A stretch of DNA of 64,000 nucleotides from positions 18,022 through 82,021 of IMG/VR virus record IMGVR_UViG_3300020312_000068, one strand, 5' to 3'. A program made the position numbers and the translations under genes. Origin of the DNA: a virus. How positions within the stretch are numbered: position 1 is the stretch's first letter; every line of letters begins with the position of its first letter. Below the pieces are notes generated by a model, which searched no databases, was not told where the DNA came from, and saw nothing but the letters and a program-made list of their open reading frames with translations. This document shows positions 55,401 through 64,000 of this stretch, one piece after another.

Positions 55401-58400
55401 ACTAGCTTCACTAGATCAGGTTCATACACATGTTCTGGTAAGGTGATGACCGTTGTATGTGGAAGAGGTCATGGAGCATTTGCTAAGAATTCCTATAGTA
55501 TGGTATTCAGTGGTGCTACACCTGATGGTGCTTACATCATTGATGACACTGCTGATCATAGAACATTTACTATCCTATTAAGTACTGCTAGTACAGACAG
55601 TGGTACTGTAACAGTTACTATTCCTGCTCCTTGGCAGACACCTAACTCAGTTCCACCTGTAGATAGATCTGCTGATGGTTCATCCTTAATCCTTGCTAAC
55701 AAGCAGTTTATCGCTCAGGAAGCGGTAGCAAGAATGCTTGCTAACAATCCAGGATATAATGTTCCTACTGGTTCACAAGCATGTATAGATGATGCTGTAG
55801 ATTATATCGAAGCATTTACTTACAACCTAGCATACGGTGGTAACGACCAAGTTTGGGATGGTGCCAAGTACTATGTTGATGGATCACACGTTGTAGGTGA
55901 AGAGAATGAATCTGTAGAAGTCTTTAATTTAGTTAGAGATCTTGCTATACAGGTTACACGTAATGAGCCTATCACAGTTCAAGGTGGTCATGGTCTAACC
56001 CAGGTAAGAGATTATACTATTACTCCTGATGCTGCTGGTTCAGGTCAAGGTAACAAGCACGCTGATGCTCGTAACTTAATATGGGCTAACAAAGAATTTA
56101 TTGCTGACATTGCTGTCGGTAGAATGAATGCTGACTTCGGATACGAAGTACACAGCAATAAGCATGTTGACGCACATGATCTACTGATTGCTAATAAGGA
56201 CTTCATTGCTGCTGAGGCATATGCTTGGGAACTTGCTGAAGATCCTACACTACACGTTCCTACAGGAAACGGACAAGATTGTATTGATGATATTGCTGAT
56301 GTTGTAAACGCTGTTGCTTTCAACGTACAACACGGTGGTAACAACAAGGTTTGGGATGCTGCTAGTTACTATGTTGGTACACCTCACCTAGATGACGAGG
56401 AGTTCCAGTCAGTACGTTGCTTTGAACATGCTAGAGAGATCTGTAAGCTAGTTCTTGCTAACAATACTGTTGTAGTACGTGGAGATCACGTAAAGACACA
56501 GACCTTCGATACTACTATCACTCATGATAGCTCTGCTTCTTCAGGAGATTATACATCTGCTGATTGTACTGACGTAAGAGCAACTGTTGATACTCTGTTT
56601 GAAATCATTCACAGTGCTATCCTCAATGATAGTCTCAAGTCTATTAAGAAGGTTACACCTAGACCATATAAGGTACCTGCTGTTAATAAGTTAACTGCTA
56701 GTGGTGCTGAGTATAATCCTGCTACAGGTGTCATGACTCTAAGAGTCGGTACTGACACTAAGGATGTTTCTGCTGCTACCTTTGCTCCTGCTAGTGGTAA
56801 TTTAGAATTAAATATCGGTGCTCATAGTTTAACAACTTCCGATAAGATAAGAATTAATACAGGTTCATTAACCTTCCGTTGTGATCTTGATGGACAGTCA
56901 TCTGATCATGCGTATCCACGCACCAATATTGATTACTCAACTGCTGCTAGTGGTACTACTTACAATCCTACAACTGGTGTATTATCTGTTACTACAACTG
57001 TTGGTCATGGATTACAGAACGGTGACTGGGTTAAGTTTGCTGATGATTCTATAGTATTTGAGTGTGCTCAAGACGCAGGTAAGAATCATTCATATCCACG
57101 TCAAACAGATCCTATCTCTGGTAGATGGGTTGAGGTATCCAATGTCGGTGGATTGACATTTGATGTACAGGTTCTAGCAACTCAACCATCAACTAATACT
57201 ACAGTTCATACATTCGTTAGCGCAACTGCTAATGGTATATGGAAGAAGAGAGATAGAGCATACGAGCAAGATCTACCTATCACAGCAGTATCTTCTACTA
57301 CTATCACAGTTAATGTTGGTATTTCTAGTGATACTTCTACTCATGTATTCCAGTCAGCAACTGCTGGTGCTGTTATCCTAAGTCACGGTCTTACTACTTC
57401 TCAGTACATTAAGCTTGCTAATGACTCTCTGACATTTACTTGTGGTCAGAATAATGGTCAGACCAATATGACTTATCCTAAGTCATCTTCTACTGCTAAT
57501 CAGGAAGGATGGTCTGCTATCACTGCTGTAACAGTTGACACTGTTGACATCAACATTGGTACTACAACTGTTGAAGGATTTGAAGCTAAGAATGCTACAT
57601 ACAATGCTTCTAATGGTGAGATGGTTGTTACCATCGGAGCTAATAACTTCAAGGTTGGTCAGACAATCAATCTAGCACCTAGATCAATAAACTTTACTTG
57701 CGAGCAGGATGATAACCAAACTGTTCACGCATATCCAAGAGAGACAGATCCATATTACAGTCAACCAGTAGCCATCAGTGCTATAGGTAACTCAACCTCT
57801 TCAGTAACTGATGCTACATTTGATCCTGCTGAAGGTAAGTTGACACTTACTATTCCTGATCATGGATTGAGACAGGATAGTCAGATTAAGATTGCTGATG
57901 GATCACTAACATTTACATGTGCTCACGATAGTCATGCTACAGATCATGCTTATCCAAGAGCAGAACAGAAAGCTATTACTGCTACAGATGCTGCCTATAA
58001 TACAGCAACTGGTATAGTTACAGTCACACAGACTGGACATGGACTTAAGGTTGGTGAGTATATCAAAGTTAAAGATAATGCTCTAACCTTTAGTTGTACT
58101 CATGGTGGTGGTGGACAGTCTTCTTATCCACGTCCATCTGATCCTATTAGTGGAAAGTGGATCCCAGTTACTGCTGTCTCTGGTGACACATTCTCATTCA
58201 AGTGTTTAACCACTGTACCTTCTACTAATACTGACACTCATACATTCGTATCTGCTACTACTGGTGGTATCATTAAGAGAGATCCAGATAGTGATCAGTG
58301 GAGACATGTACAGGTTGTCGATAAGGATACAGTTAACGTTTGTATTGCTACATCTTCTAACGAAACAGTACACGCATTCAAATCAGCAACTGCTAATAAT

Positions 58401-61400
58401 ATAACTCATAAAGATTCTACGATTACATTAAACGTAGGACCAACTGCTGCTGTAGACTATACACCAACAGGTGCTACTTATGATCCTACAACTGGTGATA
58501 TGGTTCTTACCATAAACCAGCACCCTGACATTGTTGGAGCAACTCCACATGTCGCAACAGGAGCTAGTTATGATGCTGTTACTGGTCTCATGGAGATCCA
58601 GATTGCTGGTGAGAATGAATTTAATGAAGGTCAGTTTGTAAGAATCCCAAGAGATTCATTCAACTTCACATGTGACATGGATGGTAATACATCCACGAAG
58701 TCATATCCTAGAGCAACAGATGATGCTGCTGATTGGTGGCTTCCTATTAAATCTGTAGGTAAGACAGCTACAGGACAGTATATTAATGTAGAAGTAGGTA
58801 AGTCTCCTGCTAAGAATTTCACAGTATCTGATGCTACCTATAATCCTACCTCTGGTGACATGGAACTCACCTTGGGTACTCATAGATTGCAAGCTGGTAC
58901 AGCTATTAGGTTAGGAAAAGATTCATTAATCTTTACTTGTGACTTTAATAGTGACGGTAATACAACTCAAAAGACATATCCTAGAGCAACTGGATCTTCA
59001 GCTGCTGGTGGTAAGGACTACGCATATGATACAGCACTGAATATTACTGCTGTAGGACATGCTAAGAGTACATCAACTGATGCTGCTTACAACCCAACTA
59101 CAGGTGTAATGACCTTAACGGTTCCTAACCATGGATTCGTTAATGGTGATAGAGTTAGAATCGCTGATGATTCATTAACCTTTACTTGTACTGAAGGTGC
59201 TGGTAATCACTCTTATCCTAGAGCATCTAAGTCTACTCACACAGCAGGTAACGGTACAACATATAATCCTAATACAGGTGTATTGGTTGTTGACACTGGT
59301 AGTGCTCACAACATGGTTAATGGTGATTGGGTTAAGTTCAACGATAATTCATTAACATTCACATGTACTCATGGTGGTGGTAATCACACTTATCCTCGTG
59401 CTACTGATCCTATGAGTGGTAAGTGGGTACAGATCGAAAGTGTATCCTCTACATCATTCACTGTAGCTGGTAATAAGATTCTAGATGCAATCCCATCAAC
59501 TAACACTACTGCTCATACATTCGTAAGTGGTGCTACAGATGGTATCGTACATAAGGATCCTGCTAGTGGTAACTTCCTAACAGTTTCAAATGTAACTCAG
59601 AATACATTTGATGTTCAGGTATTAACCTCTGCTCCATCTACAAATACTACAGTACATACCTACGTTTCATCTACTGCTAATAACATTGAGTTAGAGAACT
59701 CAACTATTACAGTTAATGTTAACGGTGGTCAGGGTGCTATTACAGATACTACAGTACATAACTTCGTAGCTTCTCCTAAGTTACAACCAACTGATGCTTC
59801 TTACAACCCAACAACGGGTGTAATGTCAGTGACCATAGTTGGTCATGGAATGGACAATGGAGAGTATGTTAAGTTTGACGATAATACATTTACATTCAAG
59901 TGTGCTCATGATAGCAATGCTACAGATCACACATATCCAAGACCTCAAGATCCTGCTAGTGGATCATGGTTAAAGGTTTCTAACGTTACTGCTGATACAT
60001 TTGAAGTAACTGTTCTTACAAAGATTCCTTCAACTAACGAAACAGTACACGCATTCCAGTCAGCAACTGCTGGTGTTACTAGAAGCCAAGTACGTTCAGG
60101 TGGTGCCTATGCTCATACTTACGTAGCTCCAACTGATCTAACACCTACTGGTGCTGTTTACAATCCAACAACAGGTATAATGACTCTTACAATTCCTAAC
60201 CATGGAATTGCTGATAAAGAGTACGTTAAACTTGCTGACGGTGCTGTAACATTCACTTGTACTGAAGGTGCTGGTAATCATTCATATCCTCGTGCTACTG
60301 ACCCTGCTAGTGGTAAGTGGTTACAGACAACTTATGTTGATGCTAATAGTTTCAGCGTACAAGTTCTTGCTAAGATTCCATCTACTAACACTACAACTCA
60401 CACTTATGTAAGTGCTGCTGCTAATAGTGTTAAGAGATCTCAGTTTATCAGATCAAAACAATCAATCAGATTGGCTGATAGTGCTGTCACATTTGAATGT
60501 GATCTCAACGCAAGAGCAACTCAACACTCATATCCACGTGCTGCTCTAACTCAGTACACAGCAACTAACGCAACCTATGATGCCAATGATGGTGTCATGG
60601 AACTCACTGTTCCTGGTCATGGAATGAATGAGGGTGATTGGGTTACACTTGCTAATGATTCTATTTCATTCAAGTGCCCTTACGGTACTGGAACACCTCA
60701 TACATGGGCTGGTGGAACATCATATAATGCTATAACAGTAACTGCTGGTAGCGTTAAGAAAGATGTAACTACTGCTACATTTGATCCTGCTAATGGTCTT
60801 ATAGAATTGACCATTGGTGCTCACTCATTCACAACTAGCGATACAATAACTATTGCTCCTGATGCTATTAAGTTCACATGTAATGCTGACTATCATCAGA
60901 CAGTTCATAGTTATCCTCGTTCAACAGACCCATCATACAATACAGCAATAGCGATAACTGCTGTAACTGCTACTACTATAACTGCTAATGTTGGTGCTGT
61001 ATCTGGAAACGTAGCGAAATCTTATCCACGTGCTTCAGATCCTATCTCTGGTAATTACGTAAGAATCTTTAACGTAACTCCAGACACATTCGCTATACAA
61101 GTTTTAGATGATATCCCATCTACCCAAACACAAGTACATACATTTGTTTCAGCTGTAACTAATGGTATAACTCATAAGCGTGATCCATATCGTGCTTCTG
61201 CTATACCTGTAGCTGAGGTTGGAGAGTCCATGAGGTCTGTTTCCAACGCAGTATATAATGAGAATACTGGTGTAATGACTGTTACCGTTACTGGTCATGG
61301 ATTAACGACTGGTAATCGTATTAAGTTCGATAAAGAGTCATTGACCTTCACCTGTGCTAAGGATACTAATGCTACTCAGCATTCTTATCCACGAGTAACT

Positions 61401-64000
61401 GATCCTTATTATGATAAGTGGCTTCAGATAACTCAAATTGACGTTGATAACTTTACAGTTCAAGTCGGCACAGGAGGTCCAAATGATCGTTTCGCCCACA
61501 CGTTTGTCTCTGCAACCCCTGGTGGTATTAAGCTCCAAGATGGAACAATCAGGATCAATGTCGGAAAGTCAACTGACACTACTGCTCACTACTTTGTTAG
61601 TGCTCTTAGTAATTCCGTTAAAACAGGAGGGCCATACAACCATACCTTTGTTCCTACTCCAGGAATAACTCCAACAGGAGCAGACTACAATCCAACAACA
61701 GGTTGGATGAGAATCACAGCTGCGGATCATGGTTTAAGAAATGGTGACTTTATAACCGTTACTGAAAATGGTTTAACTTTCCGTTGCGATCATGATAGTC
61801 AGCAGACAGATCACAAATATCCTAGAAAGAGTGATCCACTATATCATAACTACGTAGAAGTTCGTGAGTGTACTCAGAACACATTCGACTTTAACGTATT
61901 ACAGGGTACAACCCCAACAAATACTACTACTCACGTATTCAAGACAGCAGTTACTGGATGTATCAGAAGAGCTGCTATTAAGAGTGGTGGTAATTATCCT
62001 CATAGATTTGTTTCAGCATCCGCTAATGGTGTTGAGGTATCAGGTGACAACCAAGATTGTAAGGATGACGTAATTGATATCCTACAGGTTGTTTCTTGGA
62101 ACCTTGCTATGGGTGGTAATGACTTCACCTATGATGCTGCTGAACTATACGTTACAGGCAACCATCTACAAGGTGAGGAACATCATTCCATCTATGCTTT
62201 ACGTCAGGCACAAGCGATTGCTATAGAATGTTTCCAGAATGAGACCGTAACAACTGGTGGACATACTACCAGATCACAGGTTAAGGATCTAACGATTACT
62301 CAGGATACAGGTCTACCAATCTGTAACACTGTAATCAGTTCCTTGACTACCTTAATGAATATCATTGAGGTTGCTATCGATACAGATAGTCTCTCTGGAA
62401 TAACAAGAACTGCATCACATACAACTCGTTGTGCTGACGTTGCTTCTACGATTACAACGTTAACACTTATACTTACCAATGCTATTGGTACAACTGGATC
62501 TCCAGGTAACTTAACTGGAGTAGCTAGAACATATCCAACATCCGATGAGCAATGTATTGATGACATCAGACACGTAATTCGTGCTTGGATGTATGACCTC
62601 AGATATGGTGGTAACTCACAAACAATACTATCTGCTGGTAAGTACATCAATGGTACAAATATTATTAATGTAAACAATGAGGTAGCTCAGACACGTCAGG
62701 TTTACGAGAAAGCTAAGGATATGTGTGTCCTTGCTATACGTAACCAGTTACCTGAAGCTAAGTTTACAGACATAACTCCATTCAGTAATGCTTCTACTAC
62801 TGTAGATCAGACTAAACCTGAATGTAACGCAATGATCACTAACTTGACAGCGTTACATACAATTTTAGACAACGCTCTTAACACCCCAACATCACTTGCT
62901 GGTGTAACTAATACTCCTCCAAGCACAATGCTTAAGGATGACAATGGTCTTAAGGTCGTTCCTATGTTGGGTGATCTATTAGATCTACCTGTTATCGAGG
63001 CATCTCCTTATATTCAGAACTCTTCACTTATATCCTTCCTTGGTGCTTCTGGTGCTGAGATTGATGGTGCCAAAGTTGCTACACCTAACGTTCCACGTCC
63101 AGGTGTCTACGCAGATGCTAACGGTGTTGAGAGACCAACGTGGCCTCATCAGGGTAAATCGATGGTTGCCAACGCATTCACTATCATATCGATTGGTGGT
63201 GGTGTTGGTTATAACATCCTCAATGATGGATATACACAGCTTGTATCTGTGTTCGTTATCTTCGGTGGAGACGGTGTTATCGTACAGTCAGGTGGATATG
63301 CTTCACTGACTAACTCTGCTTCTAACTTTGGTACTCGTTCACTTAAGGCAACAGGTTACAGATCTGAGGCATATGAATTTGATATTGGTACAATTACTAA
63401 TATCATCAACCAGACTGATAACAATGGTGCTCAAACTGGTCGTCAGATCATTGAAGTTGGTGGTACAACTCTAACTAACTTCCCAGTTGAAGATTACATC
63501 ATCAAGATTGATGGGTACACTAACACTGACCCTGCTAAGGAATACTTCATTCTTGGTGTAGAGAAACTATCTGGTTCTATCGGTACTCAAGTTACTGCTA
63601 ACGTTACTACTAACGATGGATTAGGATTAGACCTTGTAAGAACTTCTGATGGTCAGCAGATCGCTTATAGTCAGGGTAACTTAACTCCTGAACTTGTAGG
63701 TAAGACAATAAGATTCCACAGACCATCCATCTGTAACTCATCTGCCCATACGTGGGAATATGTAGGTGCTGGTGATACTTACTTAGCACTACCACAAAAC
63801 GGTGGTGTTGGTATCCCTGCTAACGAAGCTGTCGAAGAGAAGTATGGTCAGGTTTATACCTCAGGTACTAACGAATTCGGTGACTTCAAGGTTGGTGACT
63901 TCGTTACCATCTTTAACAGAACTGGTAGTATCAGCTTCGTTGGTACTGTTAGTATCTCTGAACTATCATCTATTAAGATTGTTGGTGGATCCATTACTAT
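52452..64000 (+). CDS. Giant tail fibre/structural protein, at least 3,849 residues, 3' end outside the window
   Basis: The frame is open from the ATG at 52452 (TGGAG at 52438-52442) to the window end. N-terminus: MTFRLSSSQQRIEG. About 236-480 resembles a pectin-lyase-like beta-helix (DDANDGRSAAKPVRTIKKAA; SLIGDNLRRVILRP). About 1072-1400 and 3199-3450 are helical ARxLIxANK/GGNxxVWDAAxYY modules, and about 1415-3195 is an array of C...HxYPR modules, both shared with the 5,915-residue protein. From about 3514 the sequence (SLISFLGASGAEIDG; TNSASNFGTRSLKATGY; FHRPSICNSSAHTWEYVG) is typical of the conserved C-terminal half of cyanophage fibre-like proteins. Probably a distal adsorption fibre. 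Confidence 0.8.
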   Translation, partial: MTFRLSSSQQRIEGTGSVPQGPWTSATYGRANGIVTVTSIAHRLNTNERLYVKPGSDNLLRTFDEGQYTITVVDEDTFTISGTGQNFIEAATTISYRSVRSLVINASDRMELSVGSGANEDDAVFITKSDTGNIRVGINNTNPEFDLDVEGQIRTTRSIISDTAQIRNLDVQNEFVTKGLDLRGPNLINFEETDPTANDFGTIYYPTADNPPRQTQNNRVATTKFVYDVATADNGGRVYVSSVAGIGDDANDGRSAAKPVRTIKKAAQIAYSLQQDTQTPEYVSIIVSGGDYLEDNPISLPYNCSLIGDNLRRVILRPLNMDRHMIKASNETYCAGVVFRDHLDASGLPDWTWKYAYVFDDKQRLMYEPDLAPFEFSPGLENKGRNIFAITFENHTGDNTTLLVGYAVEGGSSSARAIIEQVTFTGPQASPYSSGTIIVLMDDDESTFQLAERLYYADVYANIVKTGASPSDSLDVADRESQRPETEVIKHQRYQWVINSEEEKLRFDGSSDTIVDATNNEITIPFHRLETGWKVFYTVENEGGTAPQGLVKNTTYFVRKIDDNKIALYDTAANALNIQVTTGVRDLGDPGSGDEHTLYHSRIFTRDNTIYFPKHGLFTGNGVYYRPSKAANIGGLVTNSLIYVYKIDDNYFQVCNTQADATSKDIGGNDTPVVLPLTDTGKGYQRFEKAINVVDVATVTTDLATQQTYNGIKLTVTGASRTIEGIPFVGHDYEVGQEVQIYGLPYTAIDFGTSATTTYTQSTDTITITIANTDPSKMNALWPNLTTIGGAAGKGVGIHCTFDAGGHQSKSFHIAQYANGTLAQTQSDFATVLGGSSNLGAGVARYNSSTNEVYFVIRASDSATRSGNCAVLDNLGDFNGRKYVTHRIERADGYSLNFCTRGSCSKFATDFDPAGDQQVCSATNYALMSLRNSPYAFEKVEFGSSIQEMAKSRDAAETLNNNVDFIAIESYAHVKKLYNAGTSTSFTRSGSYTCSGKVMTVVCGRGHGAFAKNSYSMVFSGATPDGAYIIDDTADHRTFTILLSTASTDSGTVTVTIPAPWQTPNSVPPVDRSADGSSLILANKQFIAQEAVARMLANNPGYNVPTGSQACIDDAVDYIEAFTYNLAYGGNDQVWDGAKYYVDGSHVVGEENESVEVFNLVRDLAIQVTRNEPITVQGGHGLTQVRDYTITPDAAGSGQGNKHADARNLIWANKEFIADIAVGRMNADFGYEVHSNKHVDAHDLLIANKDFIAAEAYAWELAEDPTLHVPTGNGQDCIDDIADVVNAVAFNVQHGGNNKVWDAASYYVGTPHLDDEEFQSVRCFEHAREICKLVLANNTVVVRGDHVKTQTFDTTITHDSSASSGDYTSADCTDVRATVDTLFEIIHSAILNDSLKSIKKVTPRPYKVPAVNKLTASGAEYNPATGVMTLRVGTDTKDVSAATFAPASGNLELNIGAHSLTTSDKIRINTGSLTFRCDLDGQSSDHAYPRTNIDYSTAASGTTYNPTTGVLSVTTTVGHGLQNGDWVKFADDSIVFECAQDAGKNHSYPRQTDPISGRWVEVSNVGGLTFDVQVLATQPSTNTTVHTFVSATANGIWKKRDRAYEQDLPITAVSSTTITVNVGISSDTSTHVFQSATAGAVILSHGLTTSQYIKLANDSLTFTCGQNNGQTNMTYPKSSSTANQEGWSAITAVTVDTVDINIGTTTVEGFEAKNATYNASNGEMVVTIGANNFKVGQTINLAPRSINFTCEQDDNQTVHAYPRETDPYYSQPVAISAIGNSTSSVTDATFDPAEGKLTLTIPDHGLRQDSQIKIADGSLTFTCAHDSHATDHAYPRAEQKAITATDAAYNTATGIVTVTQTGHGLKVGEYIKVKDNALTFSCTHGGGGQSSYPRPSDPISGKWIPVTAVSGDTFSFKCLTTVPSTNTDTHTFVSATTGGIIKRDPDSDQWRHVQVVDKDTVNVCIATSSNETVHAFKSATANNITHKDSTITLNVGPTAAVDYTPTGATYDPTTGDMVLTINQHPDIVGATPHVATGASYDAVTGLMEIQIAGENEFNEGQFVRIPRDSFNFTCDMDGNTSTKSYPRATDDAADWWLPIKSVGKTATGQYINVEVGKSPAKNFTVSDATYNPTSGDMELTLGTHRLQAGTAIRLGKDSLIFTCDFNSDGNTTQKTYPRATGSSAAGGKDYAYDTALNITAVGHAKSTSTDAAYNPTTGVMTLTVPNHGFVNGDRVRIADDSLTFTCTEGAGNHSYPRASKSTHTAGNGTTYNPNTGVLVVDTGSAHNMVNGDWVKFNDNSLTFTCTHGGGNHTYPRATDPMSGKWVQIESVSSTSFTVAGNKILDAIPSTNTTAHTFVSGATDGIVHKDPASGNFLTVSNVTQNTFDVQVLTSAPSTNTTVHTYVSSTANNIELENSTITVNVNGGQGAITDTTVHNFVASPKLQPTDASYNPTTGVMSVTIVGHGMDNGEYVKFDDNTFTFKCAHDSNATDHTYPRPQDPASGSWLKVSNVTADTFEVTVLTKIPSTNETVHAFQSATAGVTRSQVRSGGAYAHTYVAPTDLTPTGAVYNPTTGIMTLTIPNHGIADKEYVKLADGAVTFTCTEGAGNHSYPRATDPASGKWLQTTYVDANSFSVQVLAKIPSTNTTTHTYVSAAANSVKRSQFIRSKQSIRLADSAVTFECDLNARATQHSYPRAALTQYTATNATYDANDGVMELTVPGHGMNEGDWVTLANDSISFKCPYGTGTPHTWAGGTSYNAITVTAGSVKKDVTTATFDPANGLIELTIGAHSFTTSDTITIAPDAIKFTCNADYHQTVHSYPRSTDPSYNTAIAITAVTATTITANVGAVSGNVAKSYPRASDPISGNYVRIFNVTPDTFAIQVLDDIPSTQTQVHTFVSAVTNGITHKRDPYRASAIPVAEVGESMRSVSNAVYNENTGVMTVTVTGHGLTTGNRIKFDKESLTFTCAKDTNATQHSYPRVTDPYYDKWLQITQIDVDNFTVQVGTGGPNDRFAHTFVSATPGGIKLQDGTIRINVGKSTDTTAHYFVSALSNSVKTGGPYNHTFVPTPGITPTGADYNPTTGWMRITAADHGLRNGDFITVTENGLTFRCDHDSQQTDHKYPRKSDPLYHNYVEVRECTQNTFDFNVLQGTTPTNTTTHVFKTAVTGCIRRAAIKSGGNYPHRFVSASANGVEVSGDNQDCKDDVIDILQVVSWNLAMGGNDFTYDAAELYVTGNHLQGEEHHSIYALRQAQAIAIECFQNETVTTGGHTTRSQVKDLTITQDTGLPICNTVISSLTTLMNIIEVAIDTDSLSGITRTASHTTRCADVASTITTLTLILTNAIGTTGSPGNLTGVARTYPTSDEQCIDDIRHVIRAWMYDLRYGGNSQTILSAGKYINGTNIINVNNEVAQTRQVYEKAKDMCVLAIRNQLPEAKFTDITPFSNASTTVDQTKPECNAMITNLTALHTILDNALNTPTSLAGVTNTPPSTMLKDDNGLKVVPMLGDLLDLPVIEASPYIQNSSLISFLGASGAEIDGAKVATPNVPRPGVYADANGVERPTWPHQGKSMVANAFTIISIGGGVGYNILNDGYTQLVSVFVIFGGDGVIVQSGGYASLTNSASNFGTRSLKATGYRSEAYEFDIGTITNIINQTDNNGAQTGRQIIEVGGTTLTNFPVEDYIIKIDGYTNTDPAKEYFILGVEKLSGSIGTQVTANVTTNDGLGLDLVRTSDGQQIAYSQGNLTPELVGKTIRFHRPSICNSSAHTWEYVGAGDTYLALPQNGGVGIPANEAVEEKYGQVYTSGTNEFGDFKVGDFVTIFNRTGSISFVGTVSISELSSIKIVGGSIT
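56695..62035 (+). repeat. C...HxYPR module array in the 3' giant gene
   Basis: About seventeen YPR-type units, the same design as at 27900-31660 (YNPTTG, TFTC, HxYPRxTDPxSGKW, VLxxxPSTNTxxHTFVSA). Degenerate at the protein level; some neighbouring units share DNA phrases. Confidence 0.85.

Noticed and set aside
16057-64000. Many minus-strand frames of 60-140 codons inside the giant genes
   Set aside because: They are antisense shadows of Gly/Thr/Ser-rich coding sequence, mostly Val/Thr/Ser-rich and without ribosome-binding sites.

Overview
The window looks like part of a tailed-phage genome of the T4-like marine myovirus type, most like the cyanophages (Kyanoviridae). The evidence is the baseplate gene order (PAAR tip protein, gp25, gp6, a gp7-position protein, gp8, a DUF4815-type protein, then fibre genes), TATAAATA-type late promoters ahead of the structural blocks, a phage purN, two 2-oxoglutarate/Fe(II) oxygenases, and dense packing of very small genes. 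A non-cyanobacterial marine host cannot be excluded. I see no rRNA, tRNA, CRISPR array, insertion sequence or integrase.

Region 1 (1-12.9 kb) is the accessory and early-type region. It opens with the tail of a membrane-type ORF. Next comes a tightly overlapping cassette of an m4C-type DNA methyltransferase, small proteins including a zinc ribbon, a PD-(D/E)XK nuclease-like protein and a second DPPY-type methyltransferase. A SprT-like zinc peptidase, a superfamily II helicase, two different 2OG oxygenases and many tiny genes follow. A minus-strand island of six genes (8.07-9.45 kb) interrupts the plus-strand genes. PurN closes the region. Most transcription units here begin with the same cis element: a short inverted repeat ending in TGTCCAC (or a variant such as GGCACAC), 28-29 nt of spacer, then a TATAAT-type -10 box. 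Several of these elements are interleaved with terminator hairpins.

Region 2 (12.97-64 kb) is the late structural region, all on the plus strand. It holds a small gene, a PAAR spike tip, two tiny basic or polar proteins, gp25, gp6, a 5,915-residue protein at the gp7 position, gp8, a 2,221-residue DUF4815-type protein, five small or medium fibre-associated genes, a 2,373-residue fibre, a 179-residue protein and finally an ORF of at least 3,849 residues that runs off the window. Four ORFs therefore occupy about two thirds of the window. They share repeats: Gly-rich GxGY beta repeats, a C...H-x-YPR module, a helical ARxLIxANK/GGNxxVYDAAxYY module, pectin-lyase-like beta-helix segments, YHYH, LamG and cupredoxin-like domains. 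This suggests an unusually large, modular adsorption apparatus that grew by duplication and exchange of modules between baseplate and fibre genes.

The most notable observations are the hairpin/N29/TATAAT promoter family, a promoter nested inside a terminator that also hides the helicase Shine-Dalgarno sequence, the giant gp7-position protein, a fibre cupredoxin domain with a complete type-1 copper ligand set, and the methyltransferase-nuclease-methyltransferase cassette.
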